A stretch of 64,000 bases of DNA from Dasania sp. GY-MA-18 (lineage in GTDB: Bacteria; Pseudomonadota; Gammaproteobacteria; Pseudomonadales; Dasaniaceae). Positions 28,273 through 37,076 of the stretch are shown here, in pieces. The notes below the pieces were generated by a model, which worked only from the letters and a program-made list of their open reading frames with translations, did no database searches and was not told the DNA's origin. Both the position numbers and the translations under genes were made by a program. Positions within the stretch are counted from its first letter, which is position 1; each line of letters starts with the position of its first letter. The stretch covers positions 1 through 64,000 of the forward strand of contig NZ_JANHAP010000011.1 of the NCBI RefSeq assembly GCF_024734385.1. The letters run 5' to 3'.

Positions 28273-28301
28273 TAAAAAGCCCTCATCGAGGGCTTTTTTA
28301 T
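28273..28301. terminator. Bidirectional terminator between crc and rph
   Basis: A GCCCTC/GAGGGC hairpin with a 3-nt loop is flanked by A and T runs. It serves the convergent crc and rph genes. Confidence 0.9.
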
Positions 28302-28309
28302 TAAGACTA

Positions 28310-28357
28310 CTTGTCGCTTACAGCTTACAACTTGCCACTGTAGAGCCGCAAGGCTCT
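28310..28357. repeat. CTTNNNN heptad block plus hairpin
   Basis: CTTGTCG, CTTACAG, CTTACAA, CTTGCCA, then CTG and a TAGAGCC/GGCTCTA hairpin. The hairpin reaches the end of the rph reading frame. Confidence 0.88.
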
Positions 28358-29072
28358 ACTTTAGAGCTTCTTTTTGCATGGCAATAAGCTCGCCTATACC
28401 TTTGCCCGCCAAATCCAGCATTTGATTAAGCTCTTCGCGGCTATAGGGTTCGCCCTCGGCAGTGCCCTGCACTTCTATAAAGCCGCCGTTTTCACCCATG
28501 ATGACGTTCATATCGGTTTCGGCATTAGAGTCTTCGGGGTAATCCAAGTCCAACACCGCCTTGCCCTCATAAACCCCTACCGAAATAGCAGCGATCATTT
28601 GCTTAAGCGGATTGCCCTCTATCATGCCGCGCTCTTGCATTACCGCAATAGCATCAGCCATGGCTACGCAAGCGCCAGTGATGGACGCGGTACGGGTGCC
28701 GCCATCGGCCTGGATCACATCACAATCTATGGTGATGCTATTTTCACCCAGCGCCTCTAAATCTACCGCAGCACGTAATGAGCGGCCAATTAAACGCTGT
28801 ATTTCTACGGTGCGGCCACCCTGCTTGCCGCGGGCGGCTTCACGGCCCATACGGCTGCCGGTAGAGCGGGGCAACATGCCGTATTCTGCCGTTACCCAGC
28901 CGCGGCCTTCACCGCGCATAAAGGGCGGCACACGGTTTTCTATAGAGGCGGTACAAATAACTTTGGTATTACCAAAGCACACCAATACCGAGCCTTCGGC
29001 ATGGCAGGTAAAATTGCGGGTAATAGAAACTTCGCGTAATTGATCGACAGCGCGGCCACTGGGTCTAGTCAT
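28356..29072 (-). CDS. rph: Ribonuclease PH
   Basis: This 238-residue phosphate-dependent 3' exoribonuclease trims tRNA precursors. Hallmarks are the N-terminal '[19 protein letters not shown]', '[17 protein letters not shown]' and '[19 protein letters not shown]'. The start at 29072 has GGA 7 bp upstream. An in-frame ATG 48 bp earlier adds a hydrophobic stretch foreign to the family. It is divergent from yicC. Confidence 0.96.
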   Translation of the reverse strand: MTRPSGRAVDQLREVSITRNFTCHAEGSVLVCFGNTKVICTASIENRVPPFMRGEGRGWVTAEYGMLPRSTGSRMGREAARGKQGGRTVEIQRLIGRSLRAAVDLEALGENSITIDCDVIQADGGTRTASITGACVAMADAIAVMQERGMIEGNPLKQMIAAISVGVYEGKAVLDLDYPEDSNAETDMNVIMGENGGFIEVQGTAEGEPYSREELNQMLDLAGKGIGELIAMQKEALK

Positions 29073-29214
29073 GATTACATCCAAACTTAAGGTAAATAAC
29101 AGAAAAACCGCATTATACACACTAAGCCCAGCCTCAGCTCGATCACAGCTTTCCAGTAAGGGAGCGACAAGCTAGAATGCCTGTCCTTTGTAATTATCTT
29201 TCAAGGCCGACTCC

Positions 29215-30084
29215 ATGATACGCAGCATGACCGCTTTCGCCCGCCACAGCAGCCAGCAAGACTGGGGCTCGCTAGTGTGGGAGCTCCGCTCCGTCAACCA
29301 CCGCTACCTAGAGCCCAGCTTAAAACTGCCCGAAGCCATGCGCGCGTTAGAGCCCGCCATGCGCGACAAGCTGCGCAAACAGCTCAGCCGCGGCAAAGTG
29401 GAGTGTGGCCTGCGCTTACATATACAAAGCCAACACGCCAGCGAACAACTCAACATCAACCAAAGCCTATTGGCACAAGTGATCAGCGCCAGCGAGGCCA
29501 TACAACAGCAGCTACAACAGCCGGCACCACTGGATGCCTTGCAACTAATGCAATGGCCCGGGGTACTGGAAGAGTCCACCCTAGACAATGACGCCCTGCA
29601 GCAACAAGCCCTAGAGGCTTTTCAAATTGCCCTAACCCAGCTCAACGAAAGCCGCGAACGCGAAGGGGCCGAGCTCAAGCAAATCATCGTGCAAAGGCTG
29701 GACGCCATAGACGCTATTACCGCCAGCGTGCGCGAGCAAATGCCCCAGATTTTGGCGGCACAAAAAACCAAAATCCAAGAGCGCATGGCCGAGCTGGCCG
29801 CCGAACTCAACCCCGAACGGGTAGAGCAAGAGATCGTACTACTGGCACAAAAAGCCGATGTCGATGAAGAGCTGGATCGCCTAGTCACCCACGTTAACGA
29901 AGTGCGCCGGGTACTCAAAAAAGGTGGCGCCTGCGGCCGCCGCCTAGACTTTTTAATGCAAGAGCTCAACCGCGAAGCCAACACCTTGTCATCGAAAGCC
30001 ATAGTCAGCGATAGCACCCAGGCTGCGGTGGAACTAAAAGTATTAATTGAACAAATGCGTGAGCAGATACAGAATATTGAATAG
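29215..30084 (+). CDS. yicC: YicC-family endoribonuclease
   Basis: This 289-residue protein has the family's 'MIRSMTAFAR' start, 'ELRSVNHRYLEPSLKLPE' and the C-terminal 'GGACGRRLDFLMQELNREAN' with 'IEQMREQIQNIE' at the end. YicC family members have been reported as RNases acting on a small RNA in E. coli. In Pseudomonas and others yicC is next to gmk. Here 8.3 kb of accessory DNA intervenes. Confidence 0.93.
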   Translation: MIRSMTAFARHSSQQDWGSLVWELRSVNHRYLEPSLKLPEAMRALEPAMRDKLRKQLSRGKVECGLRLHIQSQHASEQLNINQSLLAQVISASEAIQQQLQQPAPLDALQLMQWPGVLEESTLDNDALQQQALEAFQIALTQLNESREREGAELKQIIVQRLDAIDAITASVREQMPQILAAQKTKIQERMAELAAELNPERVEQEIVLLAQKADVDEELDRLVTHVNEVRRVLKKGGACGRRLDFLMQELNREANTLSSKAIVSDSTQAAVELKVLIEQMREQIQNIE

Positions 30085-30121
30085 GCTATCAAGCAGAAGC
30101 TTACCCGTACCAAAATATCCT

Positions 30122-30169
30122 AAAAGCCTTGTATTCACTGGTGAAAGACCTTGCAAATACAGGGCTTTT
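30122..30169. terminator. Hairpin after yicC, probable terminator
   Basis: Long arms AAAGCC-TGTATT and AATACA-GGCTTT surround a 20-nt loop. The right arm ends in TTTT. It lies 37 bp after the yicC stop codon and may mark the left edge of the accessory island. Confidence 0.6.
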
Positions 30170-30308
30170 CACCACACAAACAGGTTTGCCGTTACCTTTA
30201 AGATATAGCCGTTAAATGCCCCCCCTCTAACCTTCCTTACCTCGCCAGAGCCTATGGCTCTCTTCTTCCCCTAAATTCTTTTGGACTGCCATTTATTATA
30301 GTTGTTAA

Positions 30309-32876
30309 TCACACCATGGCCTCTTGGTACACCTTCTCCACTTCAGCGAACCTTATGGCACTCTCTAGTCGAGTCAAGGTGGTAAGTTTCATAGCGTTTT
30401 TCATTGGGCGATGTGGCACGTTACTTACTGGGGCTAGTAGGGATAGAGGCCTGCCCAGTTCAAATAAATAACACAAGTCAGCCGAGCCAGATAGCTTACC
30501 GGCTTGCTCTTCGGTAATCGCATAGCGTGGTAACACCGTTACGGATTTAACCGGCCAAAGTTTGTCAATTTGCTTGGTTGAACTTTGAGTATCGGAGGTA
30601 GACGCTAATGCCAAATAGCGGATTTCCTCGGCTACATGCTGCTTAAATTTTTGCAAAAAAGTACTTTGTGGCAAGTGATACCACTTTGCCGTACCTCGCT
30701 CAAAACGTGCAAAGTATTCATTTTCTCGGCCCCGTTGTCCGCCTAATGCCGTTGTCATCGTTAAATCTGGATACAGCACTTGGCGCATGCCGTAATACGG
30801 TATACGCGCCGCCTCTTGTACGTAGAGCCTTTCGGCCATGCCGTCCAAAGGATACACAGCCTCACCACCTTGCCCTGCTTGTGCGTTTGGGGCTGCCCCA
30901 ATTTGGGTTTGTAAAAATTCTAACAACCACTGGTGACCGGAATAACCGTACTCAGCCTGACTAGGCAACAGGGCAAATGCGCCAATACCGACTTCTTCTA
31001 TCGCGGCTGCGTATGGGTTTTGTTTTGTGGCTTGATCAAAAAAGCCTGGGTATAAAGCAAAAGCACCAAAGACAGGGCGGCTTTTTTTGGCGGGTTGGCC
31101 AGCCATTGAACTTGATGGCGACTCAGTCAAACTAGGCTCTGATAAACGTATCAGTGCGTCCCGATAGCGGTGCATTTGGTTAATGGCATCGTCTGGTACG
31201 TAATCAGTACTTTCAATATCTTCGCCGCTATCATCAAAGCGGCTTTTATCGGTTTTAATGCGGTACTTGGCATCAAACAGCCAAATAAACTGTTTCTCTT
31301 CTGAGGAACCAAAGTGTGAGCTTGCACTTTTAGGAAGCGTCACTTCCAAAACTATATCCGGCTCTTGGCTCACCAAGTACGAGCGTATTGATTGACCTTT
31401 TCTCGTAAACTTAGGCTCGTGTGCCAGCCTAGCCGTCACACCATCGCTACGTTTAAAGCGAAAGGCACCGGCAAAACCATCTTTTAGTTGGTACTCAAAA
31501 AAGTCATTTTGTACGAGCTTAGTTGCACTATTTTCTACCAAGTCAAAGCCAAGGTCCTGCTCTAAAATCTGCTTTAGGCAAAAAAAGCACCACACTTCAT
31601 AAATCTCGGCCACCGACTTCATCGAAATGCTCGACTGGTTGCCAAACACATCTAAATAAAATTTTAACTCCTGCCAAACACGATACACCGCGCTGTAACC
31701 CGTTTTTTGCTGCAGCACTAACGACTCGCGGCTTAGCCCTGTGTAGGCACCAATCTCTTTTAAAAAACTTTGGTTTAATACTTTTTGCATCGGTTGCTGC
31801 CAGCTATGTAGTTCATTTAAAAATGAATCCGACAACCGTTGGCGTTCTGGCACTTGGTTACTTTGCCTGAGCCTTTGTTCAAACGCCGCTAATTTCCGCT
31901 TGCTTCTACTCACCGCCATTTTAATAAAGCGGTTTTCTGGGGTATCGACACTCAGTTGCTTTTTTTCGACAGCGTAACGTTTATCATACTGGCCATTAGC
32001 AAAATTTTGCTTTACCTGCTCGGCTAACTTATGTGGCAAGCGGCCTTTTAGCTTAGCGGCTTTAATATTGGCCACCGTTGGTTGTAAGCGGCTATGGGGC
32101 GCAGCACAAATTACTTTTAAACCTTGCTCAAAGCCCTCTCTTAATGCAGAAAAATTGGCCAACCACATCAGTGGAAAATGTCCGCGTTGCTGACTGGTCG
32201 CCGCATCTTGCTCGGTTTTTTCGACCAAACTAAAGCGCCAAAGTGGATAAACCTTGTCAATCGCTTGGTACATCGCGGGCAAGTCTTGGTGGAGTGCCAT
32301 TTTGGTTGGTAGCACTTCAAAGGCAATATGTTGAGTCTGTGTTTTGCCATTAAGCTCAAAAGTGAGTGGCAAACGCAACCACCCAACATCATTCCCAGTA
32401 TTGATGGTGCCGGATAAACGTGCGGGCACTACGCCCCTCGCGGTTTTTACTTCAGGAGCAAAACGGAACGTCTCATTTACACTTTGACTGCGATGGGTTA
32501 ACCGCGCGTTAGTTACTTCACTAAAAAATACCCACTCAAACTGGTACTGAGTATTCTCAAAAAACAGCGGGGCATTCAATGTAAGCTCAGCGTGTTTCGC
32601 TAAGGCATTTGCAACAAGACCGTTTTCGGCTAAACCACTTTCTTCTAAACCCGTTGTAACTAACCCTTGTGGCTCAATGATGTTGCTAAGTTCAGCCGCA
32701 GGGGCAAACCGCATTTCATAACTGGGCTGCGCATGTTTAGCATCAACGTTCACATTGGCCGTTAAACTCGCCCTGTTCGCCATTGTGTTCTGGTAAACCT
32801 TCGTTCGCTGGCTAATATCATTAGCCCAGACCGAAAGCTCAAAGTCGGGCGTTTGTAATCGTATTAACTCCGGCAT
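30309..32876 (-). CDS. McrC-like DUF2357 protein with PD-(D/E)XK nuclease domain
   Basis: This 855-residue protein matches the DUF2357/DUF524 type of McrC-related nuclease subunits. An N-terminal beta-rich part is followed by the DUF2357 region ('MYQAIDKVYPLWRFSL' and 'TPENRFIKMAVSRSKRKLA'). The nuclease core lies near residues 500-540 with 'EPDIVLEVTLP' and 'FDAKYRI', giving the D...D-x-K catalytic set. AAGGAG sits 9 bp before the ATG. It is the last gene of the methyltransferase - McrB - McrC operon and is expected to cut DNA when activated by the GTPase. Family assignment is good, DNA specificity unknown. Confidence 0.82.
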   Translation of the reverse strand: MPELIRLQTPDFELSVWANDISQRTKVYQNTMANRASLTANVNVDAKHAQPSYEMRFAPAAELSNIIEPQGLVTTGLEESGLAENGLVANALAKHAELTLNAPLFFENTQYQFEWVFFSEVTNARLTHRSQSVNETFRFAPEVKTARGVVPARLSGTINTGNDVGWLRLPLTFELNGKTQTQHIAFEVLPTKMALHQDLPAMYQAIDKVYPLWRFSLVEKTEQDAATSQQRGHFPLMWLANFSALREGFEQGLKVICAAPHSRLQPTVANIKAAKLKGRLPHKLAEQVKQNFANGQYDKRYAVEKKQLSVDTPENRFIKMAVSRSKRKLAAFEQRLRQSNQVPERQRLSDSFLNELHSWQQPMQKVLNQSFLKEIGAYTGLSRESLVLQQKTGYSAVYRVWQELKFYLDVFGNQSSISMKSVAEIYEVWCFFCLKQILEQDLGFDLVENSATKLVQNDFFEYQLKDGFAGAFRFKRSDGVTARLAHEPKFTRKGQSIRSYLVSQEPDIVLEVTLPKSASSHFGSSEEKQFIWLFDAKYRIKTDKSRFDDSGEDIESTDYVPDDAINQMHRYRDALIRLSEPSLTESPSSSMAGQPAKKSRPVFGAFALYPGFFDQATKQNPYAAAIEEVGIGAFALLPSQAEYGYSGHQWLLEFLQTQIGAAPNAQAGQGGEAVYPLDGMAERLYVQEAARIPYYGMRQVLYPDLTMTTALGGQRGRENEYFARFERGTAKWYHLPQSTFLQKFKQHVAEEIRYLALASTSDTQSSTKQIDKLWPVKSVTVLPRYAITEEQAGKLSGSADLCYLFELGRPLSLLAPVSNVPHRPMKNAMKLTTLTRLESAIRFAEVEKVYQEAMV

Positions 32877-32951
32877 TCCCTACCACTCCTTCCGCCATCG
32901 CTGCTCTGGCCAAGCTTATGTTTTCAGAAAGTATCAAACAAAACCTACCGA

Positions 32952-34985
32952 CTAAGGCCAGAAACTGGTGAAGGTGGCACTTGCCAACCGATCACTCATC
33001 CACTTTAACTTGGCTTTTGAACGGCACGGAATGAGGAGCACCTTTTCTTCATCATTTGCGCCGTCGGCCACGATTTTCTCGCGATATAAGTCAGGGCGTT
33101 GGTTTGCTTCATCCGTTGCAGGCGCTAGCCAAATAGGATCTAATTGGTTTGCCAATACGGAACTCAATTCTGGCAACAATGCCTTACCATCTGATGTCGT
33201 GAGTTTGTCGGCATCGCCTTCTATACGTGGCAGAACCTTACACATCATAAAGTCGTCCCACACGGCTTTTAGGGTCAAGTCATCTTGTGGTTGGCTGCTA
33301 GCAACAGCAAGCAGTAATTCATTTAGCGCGCGAAACGCCAATTCAAACGGAGTGCTTTTTAGTACTGTGTTTATGGCCGATAAAAATGCAACGGTCTTAG
33401 TGCCATCAACATCAAAAGTATTGGCTAAGTCCGCTTTGCTGGCGTTTGACCAAATGGGGTAGCTTAGGCGTTTATTGCAACTGGTTGGCGTGAAAAAGTC
33501 GTCGTAGTGGTTAGGGAAAAACACACCAAAATCAAAACTTAGCGCACGGTCAATCACCTTACGTGAGAAGCCATGGGTGGTTTCATCCATATTCACCGTA
33601 CCCGCCACCATCAGGTTAAACGGAATACCTAAACCGTACTGGCAAATAAGACCCCAAAGCTCATTGTATTCTTCACTATTAAAGCCCAGCGCTTCGCGCA
33701 GCTTGCCAATGTCTGCCACTTCTTTAATGGTTGCAGGATTTAATAATGCATCACTGTTGTAAGTAAAACTGTCACCCGTCCAGCGCCACTCGCGGGTTTC
33801 AAGCACCGATAAATAATCGGCAAAATACTGCTCGACAGGTGCTAGATTCATTTCATCTAAGCACAGCCAATACGGTGATACCTGTTCAAGCGCATCACGT
33901 TCGCCAGTTATTACTAAACGCTCGCCTAGGTCTTCGATATTTTGAACTTCAACGTTTAAGCCACTATCAGCGCTCTTGGTATCTGCTATTGCGCGCCATG
34001 CTTTGGCGATAAATTGCAAAACATCGGTGGTGATATATTCAGCAGTGCCATTTAAGCGCGAAATATACCCAAGCAAATCACTCGGCTCATGCCAATCGGG
34101 GCGCACCGAGGTTAAACAATAGGTTTCTGCAAACTGCCCCGAGGTTTTTGCTTGCTCGCGAACAAAACGGGTTTTACCGGTGCCTGAGACACCAGCGAGT
34201 AGAAGGAAGGATTTGGATAAGCTTGTATACGAAATATAAGATTTTTCAGCTAAGAACTCAGCTAGTTTTTTGCAAGCAGCACTATACATTGAATTACCAC
34301 TCTTATCCGCTTGCAACCATTCACCTACTTTCCCAAGCTCCTTTAATGCATTCAACACTTGTTCAGAGTTTAATTGGTAAAAACTGCTCACATTCGCGTT
34401 GATGTCATTTATATACTTGTCACAATAAGTGACACCTGCACCTGAATAAGATGATGCCGTTCTTGCAGACAAACCTTTATTTATCATCCATGATCTAAAT
34501 TGTTCTTTTATATTAACAGCCGATAATTTTTCTTTATTCGAAGACTCCCTTCCTACAAAATCACTCCACTTATCAAGAGCCAACCGTAAATGCTTCTCTT
34601 CAAAAAAAGTATTTACTTCCGGCGACTGGTATGGGATTGAAGTTAGAAAACCAATTAATTTTGCAATTAATTTTGTCAGTGCCTTTGTTTGACTCCTTCC
34701 GGCGGAAGAGATTATTTTTATTCCATCATCAGTGGCTGACTTATATATTTCGCGATATGATTTTTCCTCATATTGATATATATACTCTTTTCTTGTTGGC
34801 ACCTTCGCCCATACAGAATGAACTGCCTCATAGTTATCTAGCAAAAAACAAAGAAAAGACTTTATACTCTCAGGCGAGATGCTAAAAGCCTCACCCTTAG
34901 AGTTTGTATATGTTAATAATAAGGTTTTTTCTGCTTTTACTTTCTGATCATCACTAATCAAGTCACAGTATTTTTGAAAGTTCAT
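32952..34985 (-). CDS. McrB-like AAA+ GTPase restriction subunit
   Basis: The C-terminal half of this 677-residue protein is a McrB-type AAA+ domain: Walker A 'GVSGTGKT' at about residues 264-271, Walker B 'CLDEMNLAP' near 373-381, and a McrB signature loop 'GTVNMDETTHGFSRK' near 460. The N-terminal 250 residues are unrecognised and presumably read DNA. The NMDETTH form of the loop resembles the McrB subunits of LlaJI-like restriction systems (family knowledge). The ATG overlaps the methyltransferase stop (ATGA), so translation is coupled. It should translocate on DNA and recruit the McrC-like nuclease. Confidence 0.85.
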   Translation of the reverse strand: MNFQKYCDLISDDQKVKAEKTLLLTYTNSKGEAFSISPESIKSFLCFLLDNYEAVHSVWAKVPTRKEYIYQYEEKSYREIYKSATDDGIKIISSAGRSQTKALTKLIAKLIGFLTSIPYQSPEVNTFFEEKHLRLALDKWSDFVGRESSNKEKLSAVNIKEQFRSWMINKGLSARTASSYSGAGVTYCDKYINDINANVSSFYQLNSEQVLNALKELGKVGEWLQADKSGNSMYSAACKKLAEFLAEKSYISYTSLSKSFLLLAGVSGTGKTRFVREQAKTSGQFAETYCLTSVRPDWHEPSDLLGYISRLNGTAEYITTDVLQFIAKAWRAIADTKSADSGLNVEVQNIEDLGERLVITGERDALEQVSPYWLCLDEMNLAPVEQYFADYLSVLETREWRWTGDSFTYNSDALLNPATIKEVADIGKLREALGFNSEEYNELWGLICQYGLGIPFNLMVAGTVNMDETTHGFSRKVIDRALSFDFGVFFPNHYDDFFTPTSCNKRLSYPIWSNASKADLANTFDVDGTKTVAFLSAINTVLKSTPFELAFRALNELLLAVASSQPQDDLTLKAVWDDFMMCKVLPRIEGDADKLTTSDGKALLPELSSVLANQLDPIWLAPATDEANQRPDLYREKIVADGANDEEKVLLIPCRSKAKLKWMSDRLASATFTSFWP

Positions 34986-36199
34986 AAGATATCCCTTCTA
35001 ATTTTCTTAGCTATTTCCTGAATAATTGGAACAACAACTGAATTACCAAATTGCCTGTACGCTGGTGTTCGAGCAGCGGGTGTAATGAAGTCCTCAGGGA
35101 AACCTTGCAGTCTGGCACACTCTTTTGGTGTTAGAAGCCTAGGGTTTTTGTCTTCCTGAGGAATGAGGCATTCTTTTCCATCCTTACCATAACGAGCAAC
35201 AATTGTATTTGAGGGTTTATCTAAATTTGCTGTATGAGCAGTAAAACCAGTTCCTCTTTCTAAATTTCTTTTTGTTCTATTTATGTGACCAAGCCATAAT
35301 TTATCTGAAATGGTATATTTCTCATCAACAGAGTCCTCAAGTATTGATCCAAGAGGTTTTGGATCACCATTAAACCTTGGAAAACAAAAGTTTTTAGTTA
35401 TATCAGCTCGAATAGCGACCATATAACAACGAACTCTTCGCTGAGGTACTACTGAGCTAGAATCAATTACTTTGTAATAAAAACTATAACCACTTTTTTC
35501 TATTGTCTCTTTTATAGTCTGAAAAGTACGTCCTTTATCATGTCTTTCTAGATTCCTAACATTCTCAAGAAAAACAACTTTAGGCCTTCGCTCGTCAACT
35601 ATACGCATTACATCAAAGAAAAGTGTGCCTTGAGTATCACAAAGAAATCCATGCTTCTTACCAACTGCATTTCTTGCTGACACCCCAGCATTTGAAAAAG
35701 GTTGGCAAGGGAAGCCAGCCAACAATACATCATGTTCAGGTATCTCATTTTCAGCTATTTTAGTTATGTCACCGAAGGGAAATTCTCCGTGATTAAGCTT
35801 ATATGTTTTTTGAGCTGCCCTATCATATTCGGAAGAAAACACACAAACTCCTCCATTTTGCTGAAAACCGAGCCTAACCCCACCAATCCCAGCAAATAAA
35901 TCAATGAAACGAAATTGACTGTCGAAATTGGGCTTTAACTTTAGTCCCCTAAACACATTGCTAAAGAACGCTTTTCTCGTTGTATATAACCCATTCTTTT
36001 GTAACAGTTTTACTATGCTTTTTTTTATTTTTTCTGGCGTGACTAGGTCTGGATTACAGTAAAATTGACTATCGGTTGCTATGGCATGTATCCACTGATC
36101 AATCACCGCTGCAACGTCACTGTCTTGTGGCACATGCTTGAGTGCTAAGGGCTTAATAAGTTCTTCTGCTTGTTGAAGGACGTTGGTTTTATTGTTCAT
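34982..36199 (-). CDS. DNA (cytosine-5) methyltransferase
   Basis: This 405-residue enzyme has all main C5-methyltransferase motifs: 'FIDLFAGIGGVRLGF' (I), 'GFPCQPFS' with catalytic Cys165 (IV), 'FLENVRNL' (VI), 'QRRVRCYMVAIR' (VIII), and 'RLLTPKECARLQGFP' with 'YRQFGNSV' (IX-X). About 90 extra N-terminal residues precede motif I. The target-recognition region lies around residues 270-340; its sequence specificity cannot be read by eye. It would protect host DNA from the McrB/McrC-like pair. Its start overlaps the upstream regulator gene by 11 bp and its stop overlaps mcrB-like by 4 bp, a tight operon. Confidence 0.93.
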   Translation of the reverse strand: MNNKTNVLQQAEELIKPLALKHVPQDSDVAAVIDQWIHAIATDSQFYCNPDLVTPEKIKKSIVKLLQKNGLYTTRKAFFSNVFRGLKLKPNFDSQFRFIDLFAGIGGVRLGFQQNGGVCVFSSEYDRAAQKTYKLNHGEFPFGDITKIAENEIPEHDVLLAGFPCQPFSNAGVSARNAVGKKHGFLCDTQGTLFFDVMRIVDERRPKVVFLENVRNLERHDKGRTFQTIKETIEKSGYSFYYKVIDSSSVVPQRRVRCYMVAIRADITKNFCFPRFNGDPKPLGSILEDSVDEKYTISDKLWLGHINRTKRNLERGTGFTAHTANLDKPSNTIVARYGKDGKECLIPQEDKNPRLLTPKECARLQGFPEDFITPAARTPAYRQFGNSVVVPIIQEIAKKIRRDIL

Positions 36200-36521
36200 T
36201 ATTGACTACTACTAAAAATTCTTGGTGGATGGCTTTAGGGCTAAGCATAGTTTTCGTGCTTTGCATTTCAACTAAGCTGTACTTGCCCAATGTTTTCAGT
36301 GTTCTCGACACATTACTTACCGCACGGCCTGTAAGCGCAGCCAATTCAGTAACCGATTGCGGCTGTTGCTCGGCTATCACTTTTAACAGCTGCTGATTTT
36401 CTTTCGATAGCACATTGGCCACCGATTTAAGCGAGTCGAACCAGATATCAACAGGATAATCTGGGTCGGGCGTTTGGCCTTTAATACCTATAACGCAGCG
36501 CGATTGTTTTACGTTTTCCAT
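36189..36521 (-). CDS. Winged-helix DNA-binding protein, probable operon regulator
   Basis: This 110-residue protein has a MarR/ArsR-like winged helix: 'ENQQLLKVIAEQQPQSVTEL' leading into 'AALTGRAVSNVSRTLKTLGK'. The N-terminal 'DYPVDIWFDSLKSVANVLS' is typical of a family of small HTH proteins often annotated as antitoxin-like or HVO_A0114-type. It is the first gene of the restriction operon and overlaps the methyltransferase start, so it may act as a controller of the restriction-modification genes. That role is inferred from position. Confidence 0.75.
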   Translation of the reverse strand: MENVKQSRCVIGIKGQTPDPDYPVDIWFDSLKSVANVLSKENQQLLKVIAEQQPQSVTELAALTGRAVSNVSRTLKTLGKYSLVEMQSTKTMLSPKAIHQEFLVVVNNEQ

Positions 36522-36950
36522 TGTTTACTCGAAAGTTTGCCAGCGAGTGCATAAAGGCAACGCTTGGCCAATCAAAAGACTGTACGCTTATACATAAGCC
36601 GCATATCTTATCAACTGCTGATAATAGCGCAATGCTATTTTTCCTGTTTAGCGCAAAATAAGCCCCACCGATCTGCCAAGCTCCCTAGACGTTTGCCAGC
36701 CTTGCTTGGGCGCAGTAGACAGCTTAATACCAAAGGTTTGCAGCTTTCTAAGGCTATCGCTAACCACCTACCCTAGCGTCTAAAGAACACCCCAAGGAAT
36801 AATCGTATTACGGGCATGATTGAGGGATAGCTAAGTGCCGTGAATTAAGCCCTACCCCAAATGCCCAAGGGGGTGTGCTAGCTTGAAGTTTCTGACTTAA
36901 AACCCAGTTTTGCTGAGTTTCATGGATTGGAGCTTGATATGTTGATGGCA

Positions 36951-36975
36951 TCGACACAAAAACATGTCATGTCGA
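36951..36975. promoter_or_regulatory. Operator-like palindrome 1 upstream of fic
   Basis: Perfect half-sites TCGACA and TGTCGA are separated by 13 bp, giving a 25-bp site. An identical-geometry site starts exactly 40 bp further on. Confidence 0.7.
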
Positions 36976-36990
36976 AATAATAGAAAAAAA

Positions 36991-37015
36991 TCGACACATA
37001 CAATTGATATGTCGA
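36991..37015. promoter_or_regulatory. Operator-like palindrome 2 upstream of fic
   Basis: Perfect TCGACA-N13-TGTCGA. The spacer differs from site 1 while the half-sites are identical, so selection on the half-sites is likely. Confidence 0.7.
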
Positions 37016-37031
37016 TCGTATCGCCATAAAC

Positions 37032-37056
37032 TGACTCAATAGTTCATTTATGTCGA
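37032..37056. promoter_or_regulatory. Degenerate third operator-like site
   Basis: The right half TGTCGA at 37051-37056 lies 41 bp after that of site 2. The left half (TGACTC) is poor. It overlaps the alternative fic ATG at 37050 and lies 20 bp before the preferred start. Confidence 0.4.
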
Positions 37057-37076
37057 TTTTGACGGGAAATTTAAAC

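Larger units (their letters stand above)
36522..37076. other. Divergent regulatory region between the restriction operon and fic
   Basis: A 555-bp region without an intact gene. The left part (36600-36790) shows weak coding character on the minus strand, possibly a gene remnant, which I could not identify. The right part (36940-37060) is AT-rich and holds two perfect TCGACA-N13-TGTCGA palindromes plus a degenerate third. Confidence 0.6.

Noticed and set aside
36600-36790. Gene remnant on the minus strand between the restriction operon and fic
   Set aside because: Some coding-like character, but frames are interrupted and nothing recognisable emerges.
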